A DNA stretch of 64,000 bases from Histomonas meleagridis. Its lineage: Eukaryota > Parabasalia > Tritrichomonadida > Dientamoebidae. Numbering within the stretch: the stretch's first letter is position 1; every line of letters starts with the position of its first letter. Where the stretch lies: the NCBI GenBank assembly GCA_020186115.1, contig WSYJ01000186.1:2215501-2279500 (forward strand), given 5' to 3'. Below the pieces are notes generated by a model that was not told the DNA's origin, did no database searches, and was given only the letters and a program-made list of their open reading frames with translations. The position numbers were made by a program, and so were the translations under genes. Shown here piece after piece: positions 10,755-20,199 of this stretch.

Positions 10755-11429
10755 ATGGCTAAAATCAATACCTGTTGTGATGGAATAGGTCTCATTATTA
10801 TATTAACACTCTTTGTATTATCACATTTAATTATTTTTGTTTATTCTATCGTTTATTACTTAAGTATCAAATCTTATTTTCCTTATATTCAGAATGACCC
10901 AACAAATCAACTGTCTAATATTCCAAGTCTAACTATCCAGTCATTTGTTTATCCAATTCTTATCCCAATAATTGCACCTTTTGTTACGTCTGTATTAATT
11001 TTCAAAAAAACAAAGAATTCATTTTGCAAAAATGGATTCATTGCATTGACGACAAGCCTTGAAAGTGGGTGCAATAATGGAACTGAAGATCATCGTACTT
11101 TAATTACAAATTTTCAACAAGAATTTGAACACCATGGAATTTTTAATTGCTCAAATATCAATTTCACTGACCAAGCATGGCTTTCAAAATGGTTTGATGA
11201 ACGTTGCAAAACACCGCACAATATATATAAGTTTTGCATTATTATTAGATCATGTGAAATTTCTCTTTTCTTTCTAATTCTTATTATTGCATTTCTCATT
11301 GCTGTTATACCTATTCCTTTCCGCCTCAAAAAAATTCATAAATATCCTAAACCTCCTCCTTTAAATATCATTTTAAATAGAAATCCAAACGATGATGAGA
11401 ATATTCAAACACGTCTTTTATGTGATTAA
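10755..11429 (+). CDS. Small membrane protein, possibly tetraspanin-like
   Basis: This 224-residue protein has a hydrophobic helix at about 11-37, a second hydrophobic stretch at about 58-83, a polar Cys-containing loop (about 84-158, with FCKNG, GCNNG, NCSN, ERCK), and another hydrophobic helix at about 163-188. It then has a Pro/Lys-rich tail. Four cysteines in the loop and N-glycosylation sequons (NGT, NCS, NFT) suggest that the loop is extracytoplasmic. The layout recalls trichomonad tetraspanins, but only three clear membrane segments are seen and the CCG motif is missing, so the family is uncertain. It starts 60 bases after the protease stop on the same strand. Confidence 0.75.
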   Translation: MAKINTCCDGIGLIIILTLFVLSHLIIFVYSIVYYLSIKSYFPYIQNDPTNQLSNIPSLTIQSFVYPILIPIIAPFVTSVLIFKKTKNSFCKNGFIALTTSLESGCNNGTEDHRTLITNFQQEFEHHGIFNCSNINFTDQAWLSKWFDERCKTPHNIYKFCIIIRSCEISLFFLILIIAFLIAVIPIPFRLKKIHKYPKPPPLNIILNRNPNDDENIQTRLLCD

Positions 11430-11697
11430 TTTTTCAAGAAACACAAATTAAAAAATTTAGCATTACAAGAAAAATAAAAAGATGAAACTTAATTGAACCA
11501 TTAAAATGTAAAACATAGTTTAAATAAAGAATTCAAAATGAATTACAAAGAAGTGATAACATATTTTAATTTTCTTACATCTAATAGCGTAAAAGAATTT
11601 AAAAATACATTAAAAATTTATGTTTTACTCAGAGTTCATATGAACAAGTTGGTCAGATCATTCAAAATTCTATCGTTATTTAAAAGTGTCTGGCAAA

Positions 11698-11775
11698 CAA
11701 CCGTTTGTGGAGGCACCCTCCAAATGCCACTTTTTTAATCACGAAGGTCTTCTCCAATGATTGGAGAATCAGCGT
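11698..11775 (+). ncRNA. Candidate small structured RNA behind a Myb-type box
   Basis: A CAACCGTTTG box (11698-11707) is followed at once by a GC-rich hairpin (TGGAGG-CAC-CCTCCA, 11708-11722), a U-rich single-stranded stretch (ACTTTTTTAAT, about 11729-11739), and a near-perfect hairpin TTCTCCAAT-G-ATTGGAGAA (11750-11768). Hairpin, U-rich Sm-like site and 3' stem-loop is the layout of Sm-class snRNAs, but no diagnostic snRNA sequence was recognised. The box could instead serve an unidentified gene. A 66-codon frame at 11538-11738 overlaps it and looks spurious. Confidence 0.25.
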
Positions 11776-11852
11776 TTAAATTGTGAAAATTTATCAAATG
11801 TTACTATTTTTGCCAACACTTTTTTTTGTTGGAGTTTTTCTTATAATTCACT

Positions 11853-12193
11853 TTATAATATTATTGTATTTATGTATTTACATTTTGCTTTGTCAATATA
11901 TTTGTTATAATGTATATTGCGATTTTGATGATTTTCATATGCTTGTATGTTTATATCAACTTTTGTTTTGGTAATTTTCTTTCTAGATTTTTCTGTGAAC
12001 ATTTGATATTCGAGTTGATTTTGATTATTAGTAATGTATGCTTCATTTCTATTTCTTATTGAAAGTGAAGATTTGATATTTGTAGAAGAGGAATATGTAT
12101 TAGAATTTTCGTTTGTACTTTTTTCAAGGAGTAATTTTACTATTTCTATATTATTATTTCTAACTGCTATATGAAGTGCTGTTTCAAATTATT
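11853..12193 (-). pseudogene. Ankyrin-repeat gene relic
   Basis: On the minus strand, starting near 12186, the sequence encodes ETALHIAVRNNNIEIVKLLLEK, one good ankyrin repeat. It continues in frame through about 80 polar residues to a stop at 11853-11855. Upstream it is preceded by the AT-rich linker TTTTAATAATTTGAAACAGCAC, which is nearly the same as linkers in the ankyrin pseudogene at 30110-31790. No ATG or N-terminal domain is present, so this is a 3' fragment of a family member. Confidence 0.55.
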
Positions 12194-12228
12194 AAAATAT
12201 ATTATAAATTATTAAAACATATATCCAC

Positions 12229-12332
12229 ATTAAACTGGTGGAAAATAATCGGTAGTATCGGTTAGACTTTTTGAACGTGATTCTATTAAAACCGATCAAA
12301 AAATGCTGCTAATTTTTTACAACCAGTTTAAT
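12229..12332. repeat. Nested inverted repeat
   Basis: Outer arms ATTAAACTGGT (12229-12239) and ACCAGTTTAAT (12322-12332) are perfect complements. Inner arms ATCGGTT (12257-12263) and AACCGAT (12290-12296) pair as well, and they resemble Myb-type half-sites. It could be a cruciform or RNA hairpin in the far upstream region of the helicase gene. Confidence 0.5.
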
Positions 12333-12341
12333 TATGAACAT

Positions 12342-12511
12342 AAACGGTTTGCAGTCAATTCTTATTAATTTTATCTCAAAATACATCGAAAGAAAAAGAT
12401 TTAAATCTTTAGATTACTCTTTTTCTGTTGGATAGAGCTTTTTCCTATGACCCCACAGCAAAGTCAAAAAACCGTTTATTCATAAGGGAAGTTCACTCAT
12501 CCTTAAACGGT
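12342..12511 (+). promoter_or_regulatory. Three Myb-type boxes upstream of the helicase gene
   Basis: AAACGGTTT lies at 12342-12350, AAACCGTTT at 12469-12477 (within AGTCAAAAAACCGTTTATT), and TAAACGGT at 12504-12511, 33 bases before the ATG. These fit the Myb consensus YAACNG on one or the other strand. A GTTCACTCATCC stretch at 12491-12502 may be the initiator. Confidence 0.45.
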
Positions 12512-12543
12512 CATCCCGCCAGCATCAAACACAAAAGCAATAA

Positions 12544-14715
12544 ATGACCTTTAACTCATTCCTCAATGATCTTAATGAGGAACAACTTCAAGCAGTTCAT
12601 GCCTCTTTTGAAGAGCCTTTATTTGTATATGCTGGCGCAGGCTCAGGAAAGACACGGACTTTAATATGTCGAATTTCAAACATGATTACAAATGGGATTA
12701 ATCCAGATAACATTCTTGCAATTTCATTCACAAGGAAATCCACAGAAGAAATCAGAGAAAGACTTCGTGCTTTTATTGGTCCACGTGGATCTAATGTTGC
12801 CACTATGACATTTCATAAACTCTGTTTTCAAATACTCCGAGAAAATCCTTTTATTCTTGGTTTTGGTCAAAAACCATTTCATGTTGCCGATCCATCAACA
12901 CAACGAAAAATTGTCCAAAATGCATGTATTCAACTTCTACAAAAATCCAAAAACAAGAACTTATCAGCCCAAAATCCAAATGTCCTTCGTATTATGACCA
13001 TTAAAATGCTTAATTTTGTTCGACGTGCCAAGACACTTTTTAAATCACCTGATGATTTCAAAGATGATTTATCCTTTGTACTTCACTATTATCAAGATCA
13101 ACTTAAACTTCATCGATTAATAGATTTTAATGATTTTATGTCGTTTACTGAACAATTACTTAAACAATATCCACGAGTTGCATATGAATATCGGAAAATA
13201 TATCAATACATATTAATTGATGAATTTCAAGACACTTCAATTAGTAACTTTACAATCATCAAATATATATTAGGTAATTCCCAACGTATAACAATATTTG
13301 GAGATTGGCGTCAATCGATATATGGATTTCGAGGGGCTAATCCATCGAACATTAGTTCATTTTTAGAGTTATTTCCGAATTCCAACAAAGTTATCTTAAA
13401 CAAGAATTATCGAAGTACTCAAACCATATTAAATGCAGCACAATCATTAATCGTTCATAATTCAGATGATAATTTTTCATCACCATTAATCTCCAAGCAA
13501 AAACTTGGCGATTTAATACGTATCATTGAAGCTGAAGATTCATTATCAGAAGCAGATAAGATATGTACTGAAATCGAAAAACTTGTATATCCTGGAAGTG
13601 AATTCCAATATCGTGACATAGTTATAATGTTTCGTGTCCGTAAAATCGCAACAGATATTGAAATGGAATTATTTCGACGTAATATTCCTTATACACATAA
13701 AAGAGGCTTTGGCTTCTTCATGAAGAAAGAAGTCAGAGATTTGATATCATATGTTCGATTAATATTATCATATGATAATGTTGAAATGTTATCACAAAAT
13801 GAAAATGATCAAATTATTACTAATGATGTAGAATCAGTTATTAATGTACCATTTCGAAACATTGGACAAAATGTAATTAAAACACTTAAAAACAAAAGTA
13901 TTAAAGAAGGGAAAAACTTATTACAAATCATGAAAGAAATTACAGAGAATGAAATTGGTAAAACTACTTATAAACGAATACAAAAATTCCTTAAATTACT
14001 TGAGAAAATGAATCGACAAATATATATAATCAATAAAAGCATAGCAGTAAACACAGCATTACAAGAGATTATCGAAGCTACGCATATATTAGACGAAGAG
14101 AAAAACGAAATAGAAACTAATAATGAAACAATCATTGACGAATTCGATGAAATTAATGACGCGTTAAACGATTACTTAAATGATAAAAAAGAAACTATGG
14201 AACTATTAGTCGAAGAAGCAAAACGTTTCCAATGGAATATATTACAATCGAATGAACAAAATCAAATTTATTCAACTGCGGAAAACTTAAAAAAGTTTAT
14301 AAACTCAATAACATTCGATATAACTGGCGACACATCGAAAAACGCTATAACTTTGTCGACAATACACCAAATGAAAGGGCTCGAAAGCCCAATCTGCTTC
14401 ATAATGCGATTCAACCAGGGGGTGCTCCCGGTGTCTGATAGCGTGACAGCAGAAAGCGGAATCGAAGGCTTCGGCTCGGCAACAACGTTAGAGGAGGAGA
14501 GGAGAATCGCGTACGTGGCGCTGACGAGGGCGAAGCAGAAGCTGTTCATCAGCTTCTGCAAATACGCAAAAAATAAGCCGCTGGAGCCGTCGCAGTTTTT
14601 GGACGAAATTAGCAACAGCTGCATAGCAAAGTCACAGATCAACTTGGAGGACAAGAAGGAAATAATGCAGCTGATGTCAATGGCAGACGACTTCGATGAC
14701 ATAGAAATAGAGTAA
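12544..14715 (+). CDS. UvrD/Rep-type superfamily 1A DNA helicase
   Basis: The 723-residue protein carries the full SF1A set in order: Q-motif region EEQLQAVHA; Walker A GAGSGKT (31-37); motif Ia ISFTRKST; motif Ib MTFHKLCF; Walker B DEFQDTS (about 226-232); motif III FGDWRQSIYGFRGAN; motif IV NKNYRSTQTI; motif V IHQMKGLE; and motif VI EERRIAYVALTRAKQKL (about 650-665). Such enzymes unwind DNA 3'-5' in repair and recombination. The bacterial-like architecture suggests lateral origin or a UvrD/Srs2-type eukaryotic enzyme; phylogeny would decide. A Glu/Asn-rich insert lies near 515-565. The last ~300 bases are much richer in G+C than the rest. Three Myb-type boxes precede the ATG, and a minisatellite starts 35 bases after the stop. 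Confidence 0.93.
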   Translation: MTFNSFLNDLNEEQLQAVHASFEEPLFVYAGAGSGKTRTLICRISNMITNGINPDNILAISFTRKSTEEIRERLRAFIGPRGSNVATMTFHKLCFQILRENPFILGFGQKPFHVADPSTQRKIVQNACIQLLQKSKNKNLSAQNPNVLRIMTIKMLNFVRRAKTLFKSPDDFKDDLSFVLHYYQDQLKLHRLIDFNDFMSFTEQLLKQYPRVAYEYRKIYQYILIDEFQDTSISNFTIIKYILGNSQRITIFGDWRQSIYGFRGANPSNISSFLELFPNSNKVILNKNYRSTQTILNAAQSLIVHNSDDNFSSPLISKQKLGDLIRIIEAEDSLSEADKICTEIEKLVYPGSEFQYRDIVIMFRVRKIATDIEMELFRRNIPYTHKRGFGFFMKKEVRDLISYVRLILSYDNVEMLSQNENDQIITNDVESVINVPFRNIGQNVIKTLKNKSIKEGKNLLQIMKEITENEIGKTTYKRIQKFLKLLEKMNRQIYIINKSIAVNTALQEIIEATHILDEEKNEIETNNETIIDEFDEINDALNDYLNDKKETMELLVEEAKRFQWNILQSNEQNQIYSTAENLKKFINSITFDITGDTSKNAITLSTIHQMKGLESPICFIMRFNQGVLPVSDSVTAESGIEGFGSATTLEEERRIAYVALTRAKQKLFISFCKYAKNKPLEPSQFLDEISNSCIAKSQINLEDKKEIMQLMSMADDFDDIEIE

Positions 14716-14750
14716 TTGATGAAGCGATTTGTTGTGTAAATCGAATGACA

Positions 14751-16392
14751 TGTGAATGAATTTGTATGTTTTGAATGAGTAATGTGTTATGTGAATGAAT
14801 TTGTATTTGTTGGATGAGTAATGTGTTATGTGAATGAATTTGTATGTTTTGAATGAGTAATGTGTTATGTGAATGAATTTGTATGTTTTGAATGAGTAAT
14901 GTGTTATGTGAATGAATTTGTATGTTTTGAATGAGTAATGTGTTATGTGAATGAATTTGTATGTTTTGAATGAGTAATGTGTTATGTGAATGAATTTGTA
15001 TGTTTTGAATGAGTAATGTGTTATGTGAATGAATTTGTATGTTTTGAATGAGTAATGTGTTATGTGAATGAATTTGTATGTTTTGAATGAGTAATGTGTT
15101 ATGTGAATGAATTTGTATTTGTTGGATGAGTAATGTGTTATGTGAATGAATTTGTATGTTTTGAATGAGTAATGTGTTATGTGAATGAATTTGTATGTTT
15201 TGAATGAGTAATGTGTTATGTGAATGAATTTGTATGTTTTGAATGAGTAATGTGTTATGTGAATGAATTTGTATGTTTTGAATGAGTAATGTGTTATGTG
15301 AATGAATTTGTATGTTTTGAATGAGTAATGTGTTATGTGAATGAATTTGTATTTGTTGGATGAGTAATGTGTTATGTGAATGAATTTGTATGTTTTGAAT
15401 GAGTAATGTGTTATGTGAATGAATTTGTATGTTTTGAATGAGTAATGTGTTATGTGAATGAATTTGTATGTTTTGGATGAGTAATGTGTTATGTGAATGA
15501 ATTTGTATGTTTTGAATGAGTAATGTGTTATGTGAATGAATTTGTATGTTTTGAATGAGTAATGTGTTATGTGAATGAATTTGTATGTTTTGAATGAGTA
15601 ATGTGTTATGTGAATGAATTTGTATGTTTTGGATGAGTAATGTGTTATGTGAATGAATTTGTATGTTTTGAATGAGTAATGTGTTATGTGAATGAATTTG
15701 TATTTGTTGGATGAGTAATGTGTTATGTGAATGAATTTGTATGTTTTGAATGAGTAATGTGTTATGTGAATGAATTTGTATGTTTTGAATGAGTAATGTG
15801 TTATGTGAATGAATTTGTATGTTTTGAATGAGTAATGTGTTATGTGAATGAATTTGTATGTTTTGAATGAGTAATGTGTTATGTGAATGAATTTGTATGT
15901 TTTGAATGAGTAATGTGTTATGTGAATGAATTTGTATTTGTTGGATGAGTAATGTGTTATGTGAATGAATTTGTATTTGTTGGATGAGTAATGTGTTATG
16001 TGAATGAATTTGTATGTTTTGAATGAGTAATGTGTTATGTGAATGAATTTGTATGTTTTGAATGAGTAATGTGTTATGTGAATGAATTTGTATGTTTTGG
16101 ATGAGTAATGTGTTATGTGAATGAATTTGTATGTTTTGAATGAGTAATGTGTTATGTGAATGAATTTGTATGTTTTGAATGAGTAATGTGTTATGTGAAT
16201 GAATTTGTATGTTTTGAATGAGTAATGTGTTATGTGAATGAATTTGTATGTTTTGGATGAGTAATGTGTTATGTGAATGAATTTGTATGTTTTGAATGAG
16301 TAATGTGTTATGTGAATGAATTTGTATTTGTTGGATGAGTAATGTGTTATGTGAATGAATTTGTATGTTTTGGATGAGTAATCTGTTATGTG
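14751..16392. repeat. 39-bp minisatellite, about 42 units with higher-order structure
   Basis: The unit is GAATGAGTAATGTGTTATGT followed by GAATGAATTTGTATGTTTT (39 bp). Three unit types are seen at the junction: A (GTATGTTTTGAATGAG), B (GTATTTGTTGGATGAG) and C (GTATGTTTTGGATGAG). Their order forms a 15-unit (585 bp) pattern AAAAABAACAAACAB that occurs twice, the second time with one extra B and a final C. Nearly all other positions are identical. Stops occur in all frames, so it is not coding. It directly follows the helicase stop and probably lies in or near its 3' end. Confidence 0.97.
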
Positions 16393-16840
16393 TATAAGTA
16401 CGTAATGTTTATGTTGGCGTACATACTTAAAGAGAGATAAGTAAAGTATTGATTAAGGTAAATGTCAAAAACATTCTCCAACAATAGGGAAGATGTAATA
16501 AATTAATTTATAATACATTAAGTTATAACTGAATTCATTTTCTTAATTATAACACACATATTACTATACTAAATATTGTTTAAATAATACCACTTTATCT
16601 TAGTAATAGGATAAATTAACTTAAGTGGTTTTTTCCCTTATGTTGCAATGATTTTCTTTAAAAAAAACTTAATAACGATATAAAAAAAAAAGTTTTTATG
16701 AAACTGATTTAGCCTCATTCAACCTTAAAAATACTGAAAACAGATTGGGATATTTGAGAGAATTTTTATGCTTTTATAACAAAATAAATTTATTTTAATA
16801 TTTTCCAGAAATTTGAATAAAAATAAAAGTGCCACTTCAT
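16393..16840. other. AT-rich gap after the minisatellite
   Basis: No gene is visible. The first 30 bases are a degraded repeat tail. The rest is AT-rich, with a short inverted pair around TACCACTTTATC and TTAAGTGGTTTTTTCCC (about 16588-16637). GCCACTTCAT (16831-16840) directly before the next ATG looks like an initiator. Confidence 0.4.
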
Positions 16841-17572
16841 ATGAACGTCTCTTTTGGTCAAATCTTTGCATGTGAGCTTGTTAACACAAAAGTAATTCCA
16901 TTTAAACTTCCATTAATCCCTAACAAACCAGAAAGAATTTTAATTTTATCAGACACTCACATTGGTGCATATATTGCACCAGAAAAATCAATTCCTTTAT
17001 TTCTTAGAGAACTCCAAAATGTAATCAACATTGAACAGCCAACAATAATTTGCCATTTGGGTGATATTGTTAATGGCTCTTTTCCAAATGGTGCAACAAT
17101 TCTTCAAGATGTTCTTACAAAAATGAATGATTTTAAAATACCCATATACGCTATAGGTGGTAATCATGACAGAGATTATTTTGCCAGCTTGATTCCAAGG
17201 TGGAAAAATCCTCAATTTATTCATCCATTAAAAGAAAATGCCATTCTACTCACCACTCCAGCAGGGCCCACTCACCCAAATCCAACTAACATGTACCTAG
17301 CACATGATCTTCTTAATAATTACAGAGTTAGAGATCAATTTGCATTATCATTTCTTACATGGATTAAAAATGGATGTAAAATCAATAGTGCAGATTGGCT
17401 TATCACTGGCCATACGCATACATCTCTTCTTAGCTTTGCTACACGTACTGCATGTGTTGGCCAATTTTCACCTGAGATTAATGTTTTCGGGTATACAATA
17501 ATTGGAATTAATGGCGAAAACGTTTCAATTGAGACCAAATATATGCCTGGAAAACAAGCACCAAAACAATGA
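16841..17572 (+). CDS. Calcineurin-like metallophosphoesterase
   Basis: The 243-residue enzyme has the metal-binding signature in order: LSDTHIG (D-x-H), LGDIVNG (GD), GGNHDRD (GNHD) and TGHTHTS (GHTH). This places it in the calcineurin-like phosphoesterase superfamily, close to small single-domain bacterial-type enzymes. Substrate cannot be told from sequence. No signal peptide or membrane segment is seen, so it is probably cytosolic. The frame extends four codons further upstream to a GTG, but ATG 16841 (MNVSFGQIF) immediately follows CACTTCAT and is the likely start. Confidence 0.9.
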   Translation: MNVSFGQIFACELVNTKVIPFKLPLIPNKPERILILSDTHIGAYIAPEKSIPLFLRELQNVINIEQPTIICHLGDIVNGSFPNGATILQDVLTKMNDFKIPIYAIGGNHDRDYFASLIPRWKNPQFIHPLKENAILLTTPAGPTHPNPTNMYLAHDLLNNYRVRDQFALSFLTWIKNGCKINSADWLITGHTHTSLLSFATRTACVGQFSPEINVFGYTIIGINGENVSIETKYMPGKQAPKQ

Positions 17573-18141
17573 ATATGTAAAATTTCAAGAAACACATTAA
17601 TAGAAAATTAATTTAATAAAAATCTAATTAAAAACAATTTAAACATTTTGAGCCATTGAATTATTAAATAATAAATAATTACTTGAATTTATTTGATATT
17701 TTAATAATTTAAAATTAAGATTTGTTTAAAATGAATCAATTTTTATGTTTTATAAAAATTAAATAATTTAATGATTTTCAAATAAATTAAAATACGTCTT
17801 TGTAAAAATCATGTTCATAAGCAATCTGATTTATTTTATTGATTATATATTTAAATTAGTTTTGAAAAATAAGTAATTTGTGTTTTCGAAATGTGAAATG
17901 ATTTTATCATCTGATCCAAATTTCTAACATCGTAAAGGTATAATCATTTATATAATTAACAATCATGTATAATATAAAAATTACAGCTAATTAATATTCA
18001 TATGTTAAGAATTATTTTATAATAAAACAAGATATAAGCATTGATATTATAAGATAAAATTGAATGCAAATAAACTTTTTGAATTTTATGCCGATTTTTA
18101 ACGGTTCGTTTCCAAATCCTTATAAAGAAAACCCCAAACAC
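17573..18141. other. AT-rich intergenic region
   Basis: No gene is seen in about 570 bases of very AT-rich DNA rich in TTTAAT/ATTAAA words. Its 3' end carries the promoter of the PP2C gene, including TAACGGTT at 18100-18107. The PP2C frame is open upstream to an ATG at 18064, but that extension is judged to be promoter. Confidence 0.45.
18100..18107 (+). promoter_or_regulatory. Myb-type box that helps fix the PP2C start
   Basis: TAACGGTT lies 34 bases before the ATG at 18142 and inside the open frame that begins at ATG 18064. Because boxes of this type lie upstream of genes throughout the window, its position argues for the downstream ATG. Confidence 0.45.
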
Positions 18142-19779
18142 ATGGGAACAGAAGCAAGCCGTGAAAAAGCTCAAAAAATAAAGAACAGCTCGGCTAAGAC
18201 AATTTTCCTCAACTTTATTGAGTGTATTGAGAAACAACCCAACGATGTAAAAAATAATTCCAACTTGAAAAAAATGGTTTATTCATTTTATCACTCATGC
18301 AAAGCTCAACCAGAAGGAAGCACTTACCTATCTCTTGTGATTAATGGGAAGAATGTAGGGCCTTGTTTTACGCGCATTGGTCTAAATTTCATTCATATGT
18401 ATTCTATGGTTACAAAAATATCTCTTCGTGGATCATCCCTTACTTCCAAAGATGCAGATCCCATTGCTAAATTCATAAAAAGCAGTTCAACTATTAAAGA
18501 AATTGATCTTTCAGAAAATAAATTTGGTGATGCAGCCATCAAAACTTTATTAGAGGCATCGCGTAGGCATCCACGCCTTGAAGCCTTAATCCTTGAAGAA
18601 ACTCACATTACAGATGCCGTATCACCAGAAGTTTACAATATTCTCAAAGCCAAGTCCTGTCTTAAAATTCTTCGAATTGCGCCTGTTAAATTTAGTTCTA
18701 ACTCTCTTACCAACATTACTGATGCAATTAAAGATAATATCTACATCTCATTATTCACATATTGTGATCCCAACACTGAAATTCCAGCAGGTATATCCCA
18801 TATCCTTCGACGTAACAACGAAATTATGGGTATTATTGAAGAATGCATTACTTCTCCATGGCATCGAACCTTTCGAAAGCGTAATGACCTTTACAAATCA
18901 GTTAAAGGTCGTCGCATGGCCGAAGGCAAAGCCCAACAACTTCAGTCCCTTAAAGGCAATACGCTTTTCTCTCTTTACGCATCAAGCGAACAACGTGCAA
19001 AAACCGCCGCTCCAAAGCACACCGTAAACGGCTCCGGGTCGATACGTATCGGCACGTCAGAAACCGTCGGTCTTCGTGAGACTATGGAAGATTTCACCGT
19101 CGTAAAACAAGATTATTTCGGGCCGAAGACTTTATTAGTCGGACTCTTTGATGGCCATGGCGGTCGTGAAGCCTCCGAATATGCCGGAAATAATTTCCCG
19201 ACAGTTTTAAAGAGCCATAACAACGAACCACTTAGCGAAGCATTTAAGAAGTCATTCCAAGAAATTCATCAGTCGATTCAACCATGGTGTGTATATTGTG
19301 GCACTACTGCATGCGTCTCCAAAATTAGTCTCGATAAAGTCATTGTCGCAAATGTTGGCGACACGCGATGTATAATGGTAACCAACAAATCATTCGAACG
19401 ACTTTCGTTCGATCACAAGCCAAATTTACCAGAAGAAAAAAGTTACATCGAAAGCCACGGAGGTAATGTGTCAAGCGAAGGAAGACTTAATGGCGTCTTA
19501 GCCGTCTCCAGAGCACTCGGAGATGGATCTATTGGAGACGCAATTAACCCAATTCCTTACGTGTGCGAAAGGGATATCGAGGAGTCATGCAAATTCGTGT
19601 TCGCGTCTGACGGTCTGTGGGATGTGATGAGCGACGAAGAGGCGGCAAATGTGGTGAGGTCGGAAATCGATCCGATGCTGGCGGCGAGAAAACTTAGAGA
19701 CACCGCTGTGCAAAAGGATTCGAAGGATAACGTGTCAGTGGCTGTGGTGTTTTTGACAATTGAAGAATCAGATGAATAA
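18142..19779 (+). CDS. Leucine-rich-repeat PP2C protein phosphatase (PHLPP-like layout)
   Basis: With ATG 18142 the 545-residue protein begins MGTEASREK, an N-myristoylation pattern (Gly2, Ser6); an earlier ATG at 18064 would add 26 odd residues that contain the promoter box. Leucine-rich repeats fill about 75-220 (KISLRGSSLT, IKEIDLSENKFGDAA, LEALILEETHIT). The PP2C domain fills about 315-540 with all metal and catalytic motifs: ETMEDF, LFDGHGGREAS, GTTACV, NVGDTRC, DHKP, VSRALGDG, ASDGLWDVMS, and KDNVSV. LRR plus PP2C recalls PHLPP and the fungal adenylyl cyclase arrangement. It is a metal-dependent Ser/Thr phosphatase, probably membrane-attached by the lipid. The 3' half is GC-richer than the 5' half. 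Confidence 0.93.
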   Translation: MGTEASREKAQKIKNSSAKTIFLNFIECIEKQPNDVKNNSNLKKMVYSFYHSCKAQPEGSTYLSLVINGKNVGPCFTRIGLNFIHMYSMVTKISLRGSSLTSKDADPIAKFIKSSSTIKEIDLSENKFGDAAIKTLLEASRRHPRLEALILEETHITDAVSPEVYNILKAKSCLKILRIAPVKFSSNSLTNITDAIKDNIYISLFTYCDPNTEIPAGISHILRRNNEIMGIIEECITSPWHRTFRKRNDLYKSVKGRRMAEGKAQQLQSLKGNTLFSLYASSEQRAKTAAPKHTVNGSGSIRIGTSETVGLRETMEDFTVVKQDYFGPKTLLVGLFDGHGGREASEYAGNNFPTVLKSHNNEPLSEAFKKSFQEIHQSIQPWCVYCGTTACVSKISLDKVIVANVGDTRCIMVTNKSFERLSFDHKPNLPEEKSYIESHGGNVSSEGRLNGVLAVSRALGDGSIGDAINPIPYVCERDIEESCKFVFASDGLWDVMSDEEAANVVRSEIDPMLAARKLRDTAVQKDSKDNVSVAVVFLTIEESDE

Positions 19780-19942
19780 ATAAAGTAAAATTTTCGAATT
19801 TATTATGTTAAATTTCGTTTGAAATGTTTTTGTTGATGAAATTATAATTTGTTTATACGAAAAATATTTCAAATGAAATTTCTAATTTAATGTAAGATAT
19901 GATATGTACTACTTCTTCTTTATGTTTCATTTGTTAAGCTAT

Positions 19943-20049
19943 GATTATAAATTTATTAAATCAATAATTTCATTGTATCTTGTATGTTACTTTATTAAGA
20001 GCTTAAGCATAATATTTGACATAATATTCAGCTTAATAAATTTATAATC
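19943..20049. repeat. Nested inverted repeat between convergent genes
   Basis: GATTATAAATTTATTAA (19943-19959) is the perfect complement of TTAATAAATTTATAATC (20033-20049). Inside, TTATTAAGAGCTTAAGCATAATATT pairs imperfectly with AATATTCAGCTTAATAA. It sits in the 420-base gap between the PP2C stop and the RFC stop, where a shared 3'-end signal would be expected. The rest of the gap (19780-20199) shows no gene. Confidence 0.6.
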
Positions 20050-20199
20050 ACCATATAGAATAACTGGGTTTAGCTAATTATCATAAAGATAATCTCTTTG
20101 ATGTAAATAAGTTTAAACTTAGAAGCATCAGAATTAAAGACCGTTTAATATCTCGATAAGTATTTCAAAACATTACAAAAAACTAATTATAAATGACTT

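Noticed and set aside
11538-11738. 66-codon plus-strand frame
   Set aside because: It has no motif and runs into the Myb-type box and hairpin at 11698-11722; codon use is not gene-like.
14751-16392. CRISPR-like array
   Set aside because: Units are directly adjacent with no unique spacers and the host is a eukaryote; it is a minisatellite.
18064-18141. Upstream ATG of the PP2C gene
   Set aside because: It would place the Myb-type box in coding sequence and add 26 unrelated residues before a good myristoylation start.
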